From Lachnospiraceae bacterium OF09-6 (GTDB taxonomy: Bacteria > Bacillota > Clostridia > Lachnospirales > Lachnospiraceae), in NCBI GenBank assembly GCA_003435055.1, contig QUMM01000012.1, forward strand, positions 1 to 64,000: 64,000 nucleotides of DNA, in the 5' to 3' direction. Below, one piece after another: positions 36,290 to 45,853 of this stretch (position 1 is its first letter; each line of letters begins with the position of its first letter). The notes beneath the pieces are model-generated. The model saw only the letters and a list, made by a program, of their open reading frames with translations, made no database searches and had not been told where the DNA came from. The translations under genes and the position numbers were made by a program.

Positions 36290-37180
36290 ATGTACAAGAT
36301 TTTAGAAGCAGGTAAGCTTGCCGGCAACATCTACAAGATGGTTGTGGAAGCTCCTCGTGTTGCAAAACACTGCCTGCCGGGACAGTTTGTCATTGTAAAA
36401 ATGGATGAAGTAGGCGAAAGAATTCCACTTACCATTTGTGATTATGATCGTGAGGCAGGGACTATTACTATAGTATTCCAGCCAATCGGAGCATCTACAG
36501 AAAAATTCTCCATGCTTCAGGCTGGTGATTCTTTCAGAGACTTTGTAGGACCACTTGGCCAGCCTTCTGATTTATGTACAGAACCACTGGAAGAAGTAAA
36601 GAAAAAGAAGATCCTGTTCGTTGCAGGTGGTGTAGGAACTGCACCTGTTTATCCTCAGGTAAAATGGCTGCATGAGCATGGGGTAGATGTAGATGTTATC
36701 GTTGGTGCCAAGACAAAAGATCTTGTGATTCTGGAGAAAGAACTTCAGGAAGTGTCAGGTAATCTTTACATTACAACAGATGACGGATCCTATGGAAGAA
36801 GCGGTATGGTTACCAAAGTAATCGAAGATCTGGTAACAAAAGAAGGTAAGACTTACGATCACTGTGTTTCCATCGGGCCTATGATTATGATGAAATTCTG
36901 CTGCCTGACTACAAAGAAACTAAACATTCCTACTGTTGTCAGTATGAACCCGATTATGGTAGACGGTACAGGTATGTGTGGTGCCTGTCGAGTGATGGTA
37001 GGTGATGAGGTAAAATTTGCATGCGTAGACGGACCTGAATTTGATGGTCATAAGATCGATTTCGACGTAGCCATGAAGAGACAGGCTCTTTACAAGACAG
37101 AAGAAGGCCGTGCTTTATTAAAACTGCGTGAAGGTGAAACACATCATGGCGGATGTGGAAATTGTGGAGGTGACAAATAA
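36290..37180 (+). CDS. nfnA: FAD/NAD-binding, [2Fe-2S] subunit of an NfnAB-like transhydrogenase
   Basis: 296 residues from the second ATG (36290), chosen because the first (36284) lies only 2-3 bases after AGGAGG. A ferredoxin-reductase-like FAD domain (to about 100) precedes an NAD domain with FVAGGVGTAPVYPQ. A C-terminal iron-sulfur segment includes DGTGMCGACRV and a later cysteine in FACVDG. The partner gene starts at its stop. In NfnAB the pair couples NADH plus reduced ferredoxin to NADP+ reduction, valuable in acetogens. It could instead serve as a sulfide dehydrogenase or glutamate synthase-type reductase. Confidence 0.82.
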   Translation: MYKILEAGKLAGNIYKMVVEAPRVAKHCLPGQFVIVKMDEVGERIPLTICDYDREAGTITIVFQPIGASTEKFSMLQAGDSFRDFVGPLGQPSDLCTEPLEEVKKKKILFVAGGVGTAPVYPQVKWLHEHGVDVDVIVGAKTKDLVILEKELQEVSGNLYITTDDGSYGRSGMVTKVIEDLVTKEGKTYDHCVSIGPMIMMKFCCLTTKKLNIPTVVSMNPIMVDGTGMCGACRVMVGDEVKFACVDGPEFDGHKIDFDVAMKRQALYKTEEGRALLKLREGETHHGGCGNCGGDK

Positions 37181-38568
37181 TGGCAGATGTATTAAAGAAA
37201 GTTCCTGTAAGAGAACAGGATCCACAGGTCAGAGCAACCAATTTTGACGAAGTATGTCTGGGATACAATAAAGAAGAGGCAATGGAAGAAGCTTCCAGAT
37301 GTCTCAACTGTAAGAATGCAAAATGTGTACAGGGATGTCCTGTAAGCATTAATATTCCTGGATTTATTCATGAAGTAAAAGAAGGAAACTTTGAAGAAGC
37401 ATACAAAGTAATTTCCGAATCTTCCGCACTTCCTGCTATCTGTGGCCGTGTTTGCCCACAGGAAAGCCAGTGTGAAGGAAAATGTATCCGTGGTATCAAG
37501 GGTGAAGCAGTTTCCATCGGTAAGCTGGAACGTTTTGTGGCTGACTGGGCAAGAGAGAATGGCATGAAACCAGCTCCTGCTGCACAGAAAAATGGAAAGA
37601 AAGTAGCAGTGATCGGTTCCGGTCCTTCCGGACTTACCTGTGCCGGTGACCTTGCAAAGCTGGGTTACGATGTTACTATTTTTGAAGCGCTTCATGAAGC
37701 CGGCGGCGTTCTGGTATATGGTATCCCTGAATTCCGTCTTCCGAAGCTGGATGTAGTAGCAAAAGAAGTAGAAAATGTAAAAGCGCTGGGTGTTAAGATT
37801 GAGACGAATGTAATCATCGGCCGCTCCATCACGATTGATGAGCTGATGGAGGAAGAAGGATTTGAAGCTGTATTTATCGGATCTGGCGCCGGTCTTCCAA
37901 TGTTCATGGGTATTCCTGGAGAAACTGCAAAGGGTGTATTTTCAGCGAATGAATACCTGACCAGAAATAATTTGATGAAAGCTTTCCGTGAAGATTATGA
38001 TACACCAATCGTAAGAGGCAAAAAAGTAGCCGTTGTCGGTGGTGGTAACGTAGCGATGGATGCTGCCAGAACAGCACTTCGTCTCGGTGCAGAAGTACAT
38101 ATCGTATACAGAAGAAGTGAGGCAGAACTTCCTGCAAGAGCAGAAGAAGTACATCATGCAAAAGAAGAAGGTGTTATCTTCGATCTTCTGACCAATCCGA
38201 CTGAGATCCTGGTCAATGAAGAGGATGCGGTAGCAGGTATGAAGTGTGTACGCATGGAACTTGGTGAGCCGGATGCATCTGGAAGAAGACGACCGGTTGC
38301 TATTCCTGGATCTGAATTTGTACTGGATGTGGACACCGTTATTATGTCCCTTGGTACTTCACCAAACCCACTGATTTCTTCTACTACAATCGGTCTGGAT
38401 ACAAATAAGCGTAAATGTATCATTGCAGATGAAGAAACTGGTAAGACATCTAAGGATGGCGTGTATGCCGGTGGTGATGCTGTTACGGGTGCAGCTACTG
38501 TTATTCTTGCTATGGGAGCAGGTAAAGCAGCAGCAAAAGGTATTCACGAATTCTTAAGCAATAAATAA
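37180..38568 (+). CDS. nfnB: NADPH-binding subunit of an NfnAB-like transhydrogenase (glutamate synthase small-subunit homologue)
   Basis: 462 residues. The N-terminus has two cysteine-rich [4Fe-4S] segments (CLNCKNAKCVQGCPV and CGRVCPQESQCEGKC). An FAD Rossmann motif GSGPSGLTCAGDL and an NADPH motif GGGNVAMDAARTAL follow. A database name would often be GltD/GltA, but no glutamate synthase large subunit is nearby and the NfnA-like gene overlaps its ATG (TAATGG), which favours NfnB. Length and motif order fit both. A terminator follows. Confidence 0.82.
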   Translation: MADVLKKVPVREQDPQVRATNFDEVCLGYNKEEAMEEASRCLNCKNAKCVQGCPVSINIPGFIHEVKEGNFEEAYKVISESSALPAICGRVCPQESQCEGKCIRGIKGEAVSIGKLERFVADWARENGMKPAPAAQKNGKKVAVIGSGPSGLTCAGDLAKLGYDVTIFEALHEAGGVLVYGIPEFRLPKLDVVAKEVENVKALGVKIETNVIIGRSITIDELMEEEGFEAVFIGSGAGLPMFMGIPGETAKGVFSANEYLTRNNLMKAFREDYDTPIVRGKKVAVVGGGNVAMDAARTALRLGAEVHIVYRRSEAELPARAEEVHHAKEEGVIFDLLTNPTEILVNEEDAVAGMKCVRMELGEPDASGRRRPVAIPGSEFVLDVDTVIMSLGTSPNPLISSTTIGLDTNKRKCIIADEETGKTSKDGVYAGGDAVTGAATVILAMGAGKAAAKGIHEFLSNK

Positions 38569-38589
38569 AAAAATATAGAATCAGGAAGA

Positions 38590-38619
38590 GGACTGCAGTA
38601 GAAAACTGCAGCCCTTTTT
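38590..38619 (+). terminator. Terminator after the NfnAB-like operon
   Basis: CTGCAG (38593-38598) pairs with CTGCAG (38606-38611), extended by a G-C pair after one mismatch, then CTTTTTC. Confidence 0.8.
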
Positions 38620-38655
38620 CCGTATCTGTTTCTATGATCAGATAAAGGAGTCGTT

Positions 38656-39135
38656 ATGAAAATTACCATTTTTTGCGTTGGAAAAATCAAGGAAAAATAT
38701 TTTAGTGATGCCATTGCCGAGTATGCCAAACGGCTTTCCAGATATTGTAAGCTGGAAATTGTGGAAGTAGCAGATGAAAAGACTCCGGATTGTGCCAGTC
38801 AGACGGAAATTGACCAGATTAAGGCAAAAGAAGGCGACCGTCTGTTAAAATATGTAAAAGATGATGCGTTTAAAATCGTTTTGGCTATTCAGGGCTCACG
38901 TATGACATCTGAAAAGTTCTCCGCTTATATAGAACAGCTTGGGGTACGGGGAGTGAGCCATATTATGTTCTTTATTGGAGGATCTTTGGGACTGGATGAG
39001 CGTATTCTGAAAATGGCCGACTATAGTCTGAGCTTTTCCGATATGACTTTCCCTCATCAGTTGATGAGGGTGATATTGCTGGAGCAGATCTACCGTGGAT
39101 ATCGGATTTCTTTTGGTGAACCATACCATAAATGA
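38656..39135 (+). CDS. rlmH: 23S rRNA (pseudouridine1915-N3)-methyltransferase
   Basis: 159-residue SPOUT methyltransferase, the family's standard length, starting MKITIFCVGKIKEKYF. The knot region FFIGGSLGLDERI binds S-adenosylmethionine, and the C-terminal LLEQIYRGYRISFGEPYHK is the classic RlmH ending. It methylates pseudouridine 1915 in helix 69 of 23S rRNA. AAAGGAG precedes the ATG, and it is 8 bases upstream of the next gene. Confidence 0.96.
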   Translation: MKITIFCVGKIKEKYFSDAIAEYAKRLSRYCKLEIVEVADEKTPDCASQTEIDQIKAKEGDRLLKYVKDDAFKIVLAIQGSRMTSEKFSAYIEQLGVRGVSHIMFFIGGSLGLDERILKMADYSLSFSDMTFPHQLMRVILLEQIYRGYRISFGEPYHK

Positions 39136-39142
39136 ACAATGA

Positions 39143-39715
39143 ATGAAAACGAGGTTCAAGCTTATGAGAACAATAGCAGATAAAATAGAAACCATAATCA
39201 GTCAATATCCCCTGATCCAGTATGCGTTCTGTGCTACATCGGAATTGGTATTTTCCGAAAAAGTGCGTCATATCTGTGAGACCGAGTGTGAACGTTACGG
39301 AAAATCATGGTCCTGTCCTCCAGGGGTAGGAGAAGTAGAAGAATGCCGCAAACGCTGTCAAGATTATGACCGGGTACTGCTTTATACGACGCAGGCAGAA
39401 GTGACGGACTCTTCCATTTTTTCCGAAGCACTGGCCTCTCGTACCTCTCACGAAGAAATCACCAGAGAAATGCTAAAAGAATTTCGTGAAGCAGGGATTT
39501 CCTGTTTTGCATTGTCAGGAGATTCCTGTCAGATTTGCAGCAAATGTGCATATCCGGACGGCTGCCGTCATCCGGATATGGCGATTCCCTGTATAGAGAG
39601 TTATGGCATATTAGTTATAGATCTGACGGAAAAATATCAGATAGATTTTTACACGGATATGCATACGGTTACCTGGTTTGGACTGATTTTTTACCGGGAA
39701 AAAGATCGGGAGTGA
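39143..39715 (+). CDS. DUF2284 cysteine-rich protein
   Basis: 190 residues (183 if the ATG at 39164 is used; the GAGG before it lies about 10 bases away). Cysteines cluster in two places: residues about 45-75 (CETECERYGKSWSCPPG) and about 128-150 (CQICSKCAYPDGCRHP), typical of DUF2284, which is thought to bind a metal or Fe-S cluster. No membrane or signal segment. The function is unknown. It may be co-transcribed with rlmH. Confidence 0.85.
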   Translation: MKTRFKLMRTIADKIETIISQYPLIQYAFCATSELVFSEKVRHICETECERYGKSWSCPPGVGEVEECRKRCQDYDRVLLYTTQAEVTDSSIFSEALASRTSHEEITREMLKEFREAGISCFALSGDSCQICSKCAYPDGCRHPDMAIPCIESYGILVIDLTEKYQIDFYTDMHTVTWFGLIFYREKDRE

Positions 39716-39771
39716 CATATCTGTATCAGAAAATACATATCTTTTAGAAAACAGCATAGATTGGTGAAAAA

Positions 39772-40041
39772 ATGTTCTTTCTGAAATCAGCTCCCAGGGT
39801 TATGGAAACCATGGAAATCCCAGCGGACACGTTTCCGGGGTGCGCTTATCTGCAATTATTTGGAAATCGGCAGATGAAGCTGGAAAACTACAGCCGCATC
39901 ATTGATTATGATGAAAAAAAGCTGCTCCTGCAATGTAAAACCTGTCAGATAGAACTCTGCGGTCATGATCTGCTGATCCTGGAATATTCAGGTACCCGGC
40001 TGACTGTGGCGGGCTGTATTGAGCAAATCACTTTTTTGTAA
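39772..40041 (+). CDS. yqfC: YabP/YqfC family sporulation protein
   Basis: 89-residue beta-rich protein of the YabP/YqfC family, with ENYSRIIDYDEKKLLLQ and LEYSGTRLTVAG as recognisable core. In Bacillus yqfC lies next to yqfD and is expressed in the mother cell during spore formation. The same order is kept here: yqfC, yqfD, phoH, ybeY. The RBS is weak (GGTGAAAAA). This is one of the markers that the organism can sporulate. Confidence 0.85.
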   Translation: MFFLKSAPRVMETMEIPADTFPGCAYLQLFGNRQMKLENYSRIIDYDEKKLLLQCKTCQIELCGHDLLILEYSGTRLTVAGCIEQITFL

Positions 40042-40054
40042 AGGCAGGTTTTTT

Positions 40055-41302
40055 ATGCAGAATGAATATTCTCTTCTGACAGGATATATCAGAGTATCAG
40101 TTACCGGCTGTTCCTGTGAACGTTTTTTCAATCTCTGTGTCAATCATGGGATTCCTCTGTATCAAATTGCAGGGGGAGACGAGAACTTTACAATGACTAT
40201 GAAAGCGGAAGATTTCCTGAAAATTAAACGTCTTGTAAAAAAATGCCGTGTACATGTATCTGTGACCAGAAAATACGGTTTTCCTTTTTTTCTGAAACAG
40301 CACCGAAAACGCAAGTTTCTTTTGCTTGGATGGATCTGGTGCTGTTTTTTTCTATATTTGCTGTCCCAGCATATCTGGAAAATCGAGATCCATGGAAATC
40401 AGGAAATTACCAGGGAGCAGCTGATGCAGTATCTGAATGATTCCAGTATCGGATACGGAAGTGCAAAGAAAGACATCGACTGTAAACAGACCGCAGCTGA
40501 TATTCGAAATGCTTTCCCGAAAGTTACCTGGGTGGCTGTCCGAAAACAGGGAACACTTTTGAAAATTGATCTGAAGGAAAATACAGACCAAAGCTATTCT
40601 GTGCTTCCAGAAGAAACCTCGTTCGATTCATCAGGAAGCAGTCTGGTCGCAGCCTGCGACGGAACGGTCACAGATATGGTCATCCGTTCAGGTGTGGCCT
40701 GCGTGGCAATCGGGCAGGAGGTGCAAAAAGGAGATCTGCTTGTATCTGGTATTATTCCGGTCACGAATGATGAAAATGAAGTTGTTGCGCAGGAATACGT
40801 AAATGCAGATGCAGATATTGTGTTGGAGATTTCCGATACTTACACCAGCATCATTTCACGGGAGCAGATGCAGATTCTTTTTTCTGAGGAAGTGAAGCAT
40901 AGATATTATTTGAAGTTCTTTCAACAATTCTTTTCTACGCTGACGGATCTTCCAGATACAACACAGCACGAAATAGTAACAGAAGAACATCAGCTGACCC
41001 TTTTTTCGGATTTCTATCTTCCTGTGATATGGGGAAAAATCAGAATCCGGACATTCGCTCAGCATCCGGTTCTTCTGTCAGACCGGAAGCTGAAGGAACT
41101 TTCTATCCAGAGACTGGATAAATTTATTGCGGAAAAAAAAGAAAAAGGGGTTCAAATATTGAAAAAAAATGTTAGAATAGAAACAGGTATGACTTTCTGT
41201 AAGTGTGTCTGTACTTATCAGGCATATACTTCAGACACCAGACGCATACCATCCATGCAGACAGAAGTCATGGAAGACAACAAGGAAGGAACCTTTTCAT
41301 GA
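40055..41302 (+). CDS. yqfD: Sporulation protein YqfD
   Basis: 415 residues from ATG 40055, chosen because AAAGGCAGG lies 6 bases upstream. The longer frame from 40019 overlaps yqfC. An N-terminal domain of about 85 residues is followed by one membrane helix (about 95-115) and a large extracytoplasmic part, as in YqfD/SpoIVFA-like proteins. Deletion in Bacillus gives a spore defect of unknown mechanism. Its stop overlaps the phoH start by four bases (ATGA). Confidence 0.88.
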   Translation: MQNEYSLLTGYIRVSVTGCSCERFFNLCVNHGIPLYQIAGGDENFTMTMKAEDFLKIKRLVKKCRVHVSVTRKYGFPFFLKQHRKRKFLLLGWIWCCFFLYLLSQHIWKIEIHGNQEITREQLMQYLNDSSIGYGSAKKDIDCKQTAADIRNAFPKVTWVAVRKQGTLLKIDLKENTDQSYSVLPEETSFDSSGSSLVAACDGTVTDMVIRSGVACVAIGQEVQKGDLLVSGIIPVTNDENEVVAQEYVNADADIVLEISDTYTSIISREQMQILFSEEVKHRYYLKFFQQFFSTLTDLPDTTQHEIVTEEHQLTLFSDFYLPVIWGKIRIRTFAQHPVLLSDRKLKELSIQRLDKFIAEKKEKGVQILKKNVRIETGMTFCKCVCTYQAYTSDTRRIPSMQTEVMEDNKEGTFS

Positions 41303-42312
41303 GTATTATAGAGACATCGGTTACGATACCGGCGAATCTGGAAGCAAATATCTTCGGTCAGTTTGACCAGCATGTCAAGCGGATCGAGAAGACGCTGCAT
41401 GTTACGATTATTTCCAGAGAAGGCAATATTAAGATCCTGGGCAGTGAATATGGATCCAGGAAAGCAGCTCAGATTATTGAGAGTTTGACCACATTGGCGA
41501 AAGCCGGCAATACCATTACCGAACAGAATGTAGATTACGTACTGGCACTTGCCATGGAAGATCAGGAGTCGGCTATCGTAGAGATTGATAAGGACTGTAT
41601 CTGCCATACGATCAATGGCAGGCAGATAAAGCCAAAGACATTAGGGCAGAAAGCTTATATTGATGCGATCCGCAAGAATATGATCGTATTTGGGATCGGA
41701 CCTGCCGGTACCGGAAAGACCTATCTGGCCATGGCGATGGCCATTCAGGCATTTAAAAACGAAGAAGTTGCAAGAATTATTCTTACAAGACCTGCAATTG
41801 AAGCAGGCGAAAAACTTGGATTTTTGCCAGGGGATCTGCAAAGCAAAGTAGACCCTTACCTGCGTCCTTTGTATGATGCATTGTATCAGATCATGGGACC
41901 GGAGAGTTTCCAGAAAAATATGGAAAAAGGACTGATTGAGGTGGCACCTCTGGCATATATGAGAGGCCGTACTCTGGATAATGCCTATATCATTCTGGAT
42001 GAAGCCCAGAATACCACACCGGCACAGATGAAGATGTTCCTGACAAGAATCGGATTCGGATCCAAGGTGATTGTCACCGGGGATATGACACAGAAGGATC
42101 TTCCGTCCGGCACGCAGTCCGGATTGGATGTAGCTGCCAGAGTGCTTGGAAAGGTGGAAGGAATTGCATTCTGCACACTTACCAATAAAGACGTGGTTCG
42201 TCATCCTCTGGTACAGAAGATTGTAAAGGCTTATGATGATTATGAGGCGAAGCAGAGCAGACGTACTGCTTCCAGAAAACAGAAAAGTTCGTCAGAACAT
42301 CAGAGAGGATAA
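41299..42312 (+). CDS. phoH: PhoH-family ATPase/putative RNA helicase
   Basis: 337 residues from ATG 41299, preceded by AAGGAAGGAA. An N-terminal KH-like segment (about 25-90) precedes the P-loop ATPase with GPAGTGKTYLA near residue 137 and Walker B AYIILDEAQN. This architecture is common in Firmicutes next to ybeY and implies a role in RNA or ribosome quality control together with the YbeY endonuclease, encoded immediately downstream. The exact biochemical activity is not established. Confidence 0.95.
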   Translation: MSIIETSVTIPANLEANIFGQFDQHVKRIEKTLHVTIISREGNIKILGSEYGSRKAAQIIESLTTLAKAGNTITEQNVDYVLALAMEDQESAIVEIDKDCICHTINGRQIKPKTLGQKAYIDAIRKNMIVFGIGPAGTGKTYLAMAMAIQAFKNEEVARIILTRPAIEAGEKLGFLPGDLQSKVDPYLRPLYDALYQIMGPESFQKNMEKGLIEVAPLAYMRGRTLDNAYIILDEAQNTTPAQMKMFLTRIGFGSKVIVTGDMTQKDLPSGTQSGLDVAARVLGKVEGIAFCTLTNKDVVRHPLVQKIVKAYDDYEAKQSRRTASRKQKSSSEHQRG

Positions 42313-42317
42313 CGACT

Positions 42318-42818
42318 ATGACACTGAATCTATCTGAAGAATGTACCAATGAATTTGAGTTTGACTGCAAAGAAGTAGCCTTTCAGGTAATGAATGCCGT
42401 TCTGGATTCAGAAAAATGTCCTTATGAAGCAACGGTTGATCTTACGCTAACAACAGACAGCGAAATCCATGAGATTAATCTGCAGCAGAGGGGAATTGAC
42501 CGGGCTACCGATGTACTGTCATTTCCAATGACGCAGTTTCCGGTGCCGGGAGAATTTGATTTTCTTGAAGAAGAGGGCATGGACAGTTTTGATCCGGACA
42601 GTGGGGAACTGATGCTGGGCGATATCGTGATCTCAGTGGATCATGTAAATGCGCAGGCTGCTGAATACGGGCATTCACAGCTGCGTGAGTTCGCTTTTCT
42701 GGTGGCTCACAGTATGTATCATCTCATTGGCTATGATCATATGACAGAGCCGGAAGCAAAGATTATGGAACAAAAGCAAAAAGACATACTGAATCTTTTG
42801 CATATAAACCGAGATTGA
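42318..42818 (+). CDS. ybeY: Endoribonuclease YbeY (rRNA maturation factor)
   Basis: 166 residues. The zinc site motif HSMYHLIGYDHMTEPE (the H-x3-H-x5-H pattern) is near the C-terminus. The central LMLGDIVISVDH is a second signature. It acts in 16S rRNA 3' processing and ribosome quality control. RBS is GAGGATAACG, 5 bases after phoH. The stop precedes a DUF3048 gene by 26 bases. Confidence 0.96.
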   Translation: MTLNLSEECTNEFEFDCKEVAFQVMNAVLDSEKCPYEATVDLTLTTDSEIHEINLQQRGIDRATDVLSFPMTQFPVPGEFDFLEEEGMDSFDPDSGELMLGDIVISVDHVNAQAAEYGHSQLREFAFLVAHSMYHLIGYDHMTEPEAKIMEQKQKDILNLLHINRD

Positions 42819-42844
42819 TTTTTTAAACAAAGGAGGCTATAACT

Positions 42845-44077
42845 ATGAGAAAGAAACTGGTAGCGTGTTTACTTGGGGTATCTGCAATGTCTGCTCTGGT
42901 GACCGGACAGCTGGTATACGCTGAGGAATATTATGATGACGGAACCTATTATGATATTGATTCCTACAATGAAGAATACTATGATGATGGCTCTTACAGC
43001 GAAGAATACTCTGATGATTCGTCCGAAAGTGCCGGAAGTTCTGATTCCTGGTATCAGACACCTCGTACTGATATTCAGCGAGGCGGCGGGGAAAGAGAAA
43101 CACCGGATGAGAATGGACAGATTCACAGTTATCTGACCGGACAGCTTACGGATGCAGAAATTGCGCTTCAGCGGCCGGTTGCTGTGATGATTAACAATAT
43201 TATCAATGCTCTGCCACAGTCTGGAATAGAGAATGCATCTGTGATTTACGAAGCTCCGGTTGAAGGAGAAATTACTCGTATGATGGCTATCTTTGATTCT
43301 GTAGATGGCATTGACAAGATTGGTCCGGTCAGAAGCTGTCGTGACTATTATATTGACTGGGCGCTGGAATTCGATGCAATCTATGTACACTATGGACAGG
43401 CAGTATATGCTTATGATTTACTGAATTCTGATATGGTAAATAATATCAGTGGTCTGCAGTATCAGGATTCCGTTGGCGAACTGAATGGTTATGCCGGTGA
43501 AGATGTTTTCTTCCGTTCTTCTGACCGTGTAGCACCACATAACTGCTATACCAGTGGAGAGGGTATCTTAAAAGGTATCGAACGCAAGGGCTACAGCATG
43601 GAACTGGATAATGACTATACCGGTCACTTCAAGTTCGCTGCTGACGGAGAGACAGTAACTTATCCGGAAGGAACTGCAACCCATATTGTACCGCATAAGT
43701 ATACAAACTATCCGTTCTTCGATTATGATACTACAACCGAAAAATACTTAAGAAGTGAATATCCTGACCGCTCTGCAGGTGCTGCACAGATTGATGATAC
43801 CACAGGTGATCAGCTGGCCGTTGATAACGTGATCATTCAGTATTGCGAGATTCAGAATTATGATGATCATGGATATCTGAATATCAACACCAATTCAGGC
43901 GGAGATGCAATCCTGTTCACAAAAGGTACCTATGAACATGCGACCTGGATAAAAGATTCAGACTGGGGTCCTGCAAAATATTATGATGCAGATGGCAATG
44001 AAATTGCAATTAATCAGGGTAAGACCTGGGTATGCATCGTACAGGATACCAGAAAAGACGATACAAGTTTTGAATAA
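42845..44077 (+). CDS. Secreted DUF3048 (YerB-like) protein
   Basis: 410 residues. Signal peptide 1-26, cleaved near VYAEE, without a lipobox Cys. Residues 27-75 are a Tyr/Asp/Glu/Ser-rich low-complexity linker. Then come the two DUF3048 domains (about 100-245 and 290-395), with conserved GPVRSCRDYYIDWALEFDAIYVHYG. YerB-type proteins are envelope proteins of unknown function. AAAGGAGGC precedes the ATG. The acidic linker might bind cations or hold the protein off the wall. Confidence 0.87.
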   Translation: MRKKLVACLLGVSAMSALVTGQLVYAEEYYDDGTYYDIDSYNEEYYDDGSYSEEYSDDSSESAGSSDSWYQTPRTDIQRGGGERETPDENGQIHSYLTGQLTDAEIALQRPVAVMINNIINALPQSGIENASVIYEAPVEGEITRMMAIFDSVDGIDKIGPVRSCRDYYIDWALEFDAIYVHYGQAVYAYDLLNSDMVNNISGLQYQDSVGELNGYAGEDVFFRSSDRVAPHNCYTSGEGILKGIERKGYSMELDNDYTGHFKFAADGETVTYPEGTATHIVPHKYTNYPFFDYDTTTEKYLRSEYPDRSAGAAQIDDTTGDQLAVDNVIIQYCEIQNYDDHGYLNINTNSGGDAILFTKGTYEHATWIKDSDWGPAKYYDADGNEIAINQGKTWVCIVQDTRKDDTSFE

Positions 44078-44145
44078 TGCAAGAGACATACAAAAGATCA
44101 GACAGAACAAAGAGTAACAAAAAGTAACATGGAGGATAAGGCTAA

Positions 44146-45830
44146 GTGGAAAAGAAAGAAAACAAATCGAATTATTTAGTGCAGGGTACCATTCTTGCTG
44201 TGGCATCGATTATTGCCAGAGTCATTGGAATGATTTATCGAATTCCCCTGACCAATATACTGGGAGATGAGGGAAACGGTTATTACACCACTGCCAATCA
44301 GATCTATACGATCCTGTTAATGATTTCCACTTTCAGCCTGCCTCTTGCCGTTTCCAAACTGGTTTCCGAACGGATTCACCAGAGGCAGTATAAAAATGCA
44401 CAGAAAGTATTCCGTTGTGCCATGCGATTCTCTGTCATAGCAGGCGGCGTCATCTCATTGCTGACCTTCTTTCTGGCTGGCGTTATCTGTGGCAGCATTA
44501 TGAAAGTAGACCATGCATCCTACGCACTGCGTGTTCTGTCACCGGCTATCTTTATTTTTGCCATCGCCGGTGTCTTTCGTGGATATTTTCAGGGGCATGA
44601 GTCCATGGTTCCTACAGCTGTTTCTCAGATTATTGAACAGATTGTAAACGCTTTTGTGTCTGTGATAGCAGCTGCGCTGTTATTCCGTTATGGAGTCTCT
44701 GTTGCCGTAGATGATCCGTCTATGGGACCGGCGATGGGAGCAGCAGGCGGTACATCCGGTACCGTGGTCAGTGTAGCCGTCGCACTTGTTTTTCTGGTAA
44801 TTGTATATAGTGTTTTCCAGAAATCCAATCGCAGGTATCTGCGCCATGACCAGACGAAAAGAACCGAGTCTGACCGGGCAATTTATACAGCTATTCTTGC
44901 GACCATTTTACCGGTAGTGCTGAGTACACTGATTTACAATATCACCCCGACGTTGGATCAGTCTATTTTTAATACGATTCTGGCAGGGCAGGGATATACC
45001 AAGGAACAATACACGATCATCTATGGTATTTACAGCGGAAAGTTTTATGTTCTGATGAACGTACCTCTGGTACTGGCTTCTTCGCTGGCTCCATCGGTAG
45101 TTCCGTCTTTATCGGCGGCTATGATTAACGGGGATTACCGTGATGCAAAGATCAAGGTGCGCACTACCATGCGCTATACGATGATCATTACGATTCCATG
45201 TGCGGTGGGGCTGGCAGCGCTTGCTTCGCCGATTATGCAGCTGTTATTCCGTGACAGCCACAGACTTCCTGCAAGCATTATGCAGGCAGGCGGCTGATGA
45301 TTGTTCTCTTTGCAATCTCTACGCTTTCCACAGCTGTTTTGCAGGGAATGAGCCGGATGCGAGAACCGGTAAAGCACAGTGCGATAGCGCTTGTGATCCA
45401 TGTCTTAGCCCTGATTCTCTTTTTAAAGAGATTTAATCTGAATATTTATGGTGTCGTATATGCCAATACACTGTTTGCTTTTATTGTATGTGTGTTGAAT
45501 TCCATGGCCATTAAGAGACATCTGCATTATCGGCAGGAGATTCCGAAGACCTTTATCATTCCACTGATTTCCGCCGCATTTATGGGAATCGCAGCCATAG
45601 CAGTATATTGGGGCGTCGATCATCTGATTCTGCTGGCAGGTGGAAGTGACCCTTCTGATATGCTTACTTACATTGCCAATGCGATTGCGGTTCTTCTGGC
45701 AGTTCTCATTGCCATTCTGGTGTATGGGTTCTTTCTGATCCGTCTGAAAGGCATCCGTGAATCAGAGATTGAGACATTGCCAAAAGGTGCAACACTGATC
45801 GCAATTTTAAGAAAAATCAAATTTTTATAG
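44146..45830 (+). CDS. SpoVB-like MOP-superfamily flippase (frameshifted in this sequence)
   Basis: Multi-pass membrane protein of the polysaccharide exporter/MurJ-SpoVB group, with about 14 hydrophobic segments over about 561 residues. GTG start at 44146 after GGAGGATAAG. The N-terminal segment ARVIGMIYRIPLTNILGDEGNGYYTTANQIY is family-typical (given here in part: ARVIGMIYRIPL). The frame breaks near 45294: the first part ends SIMQAGG and the second continues MIVLFAISTLSTAVLQG. One restored base (for example C in GGC-CTG) joins them. It probably flips lipid-linked cell-wall or cortex precursors. Confidence 0.85.
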
Positions 45831-45853
45831 GGATACAGCAGGAGGTAAAAAGG

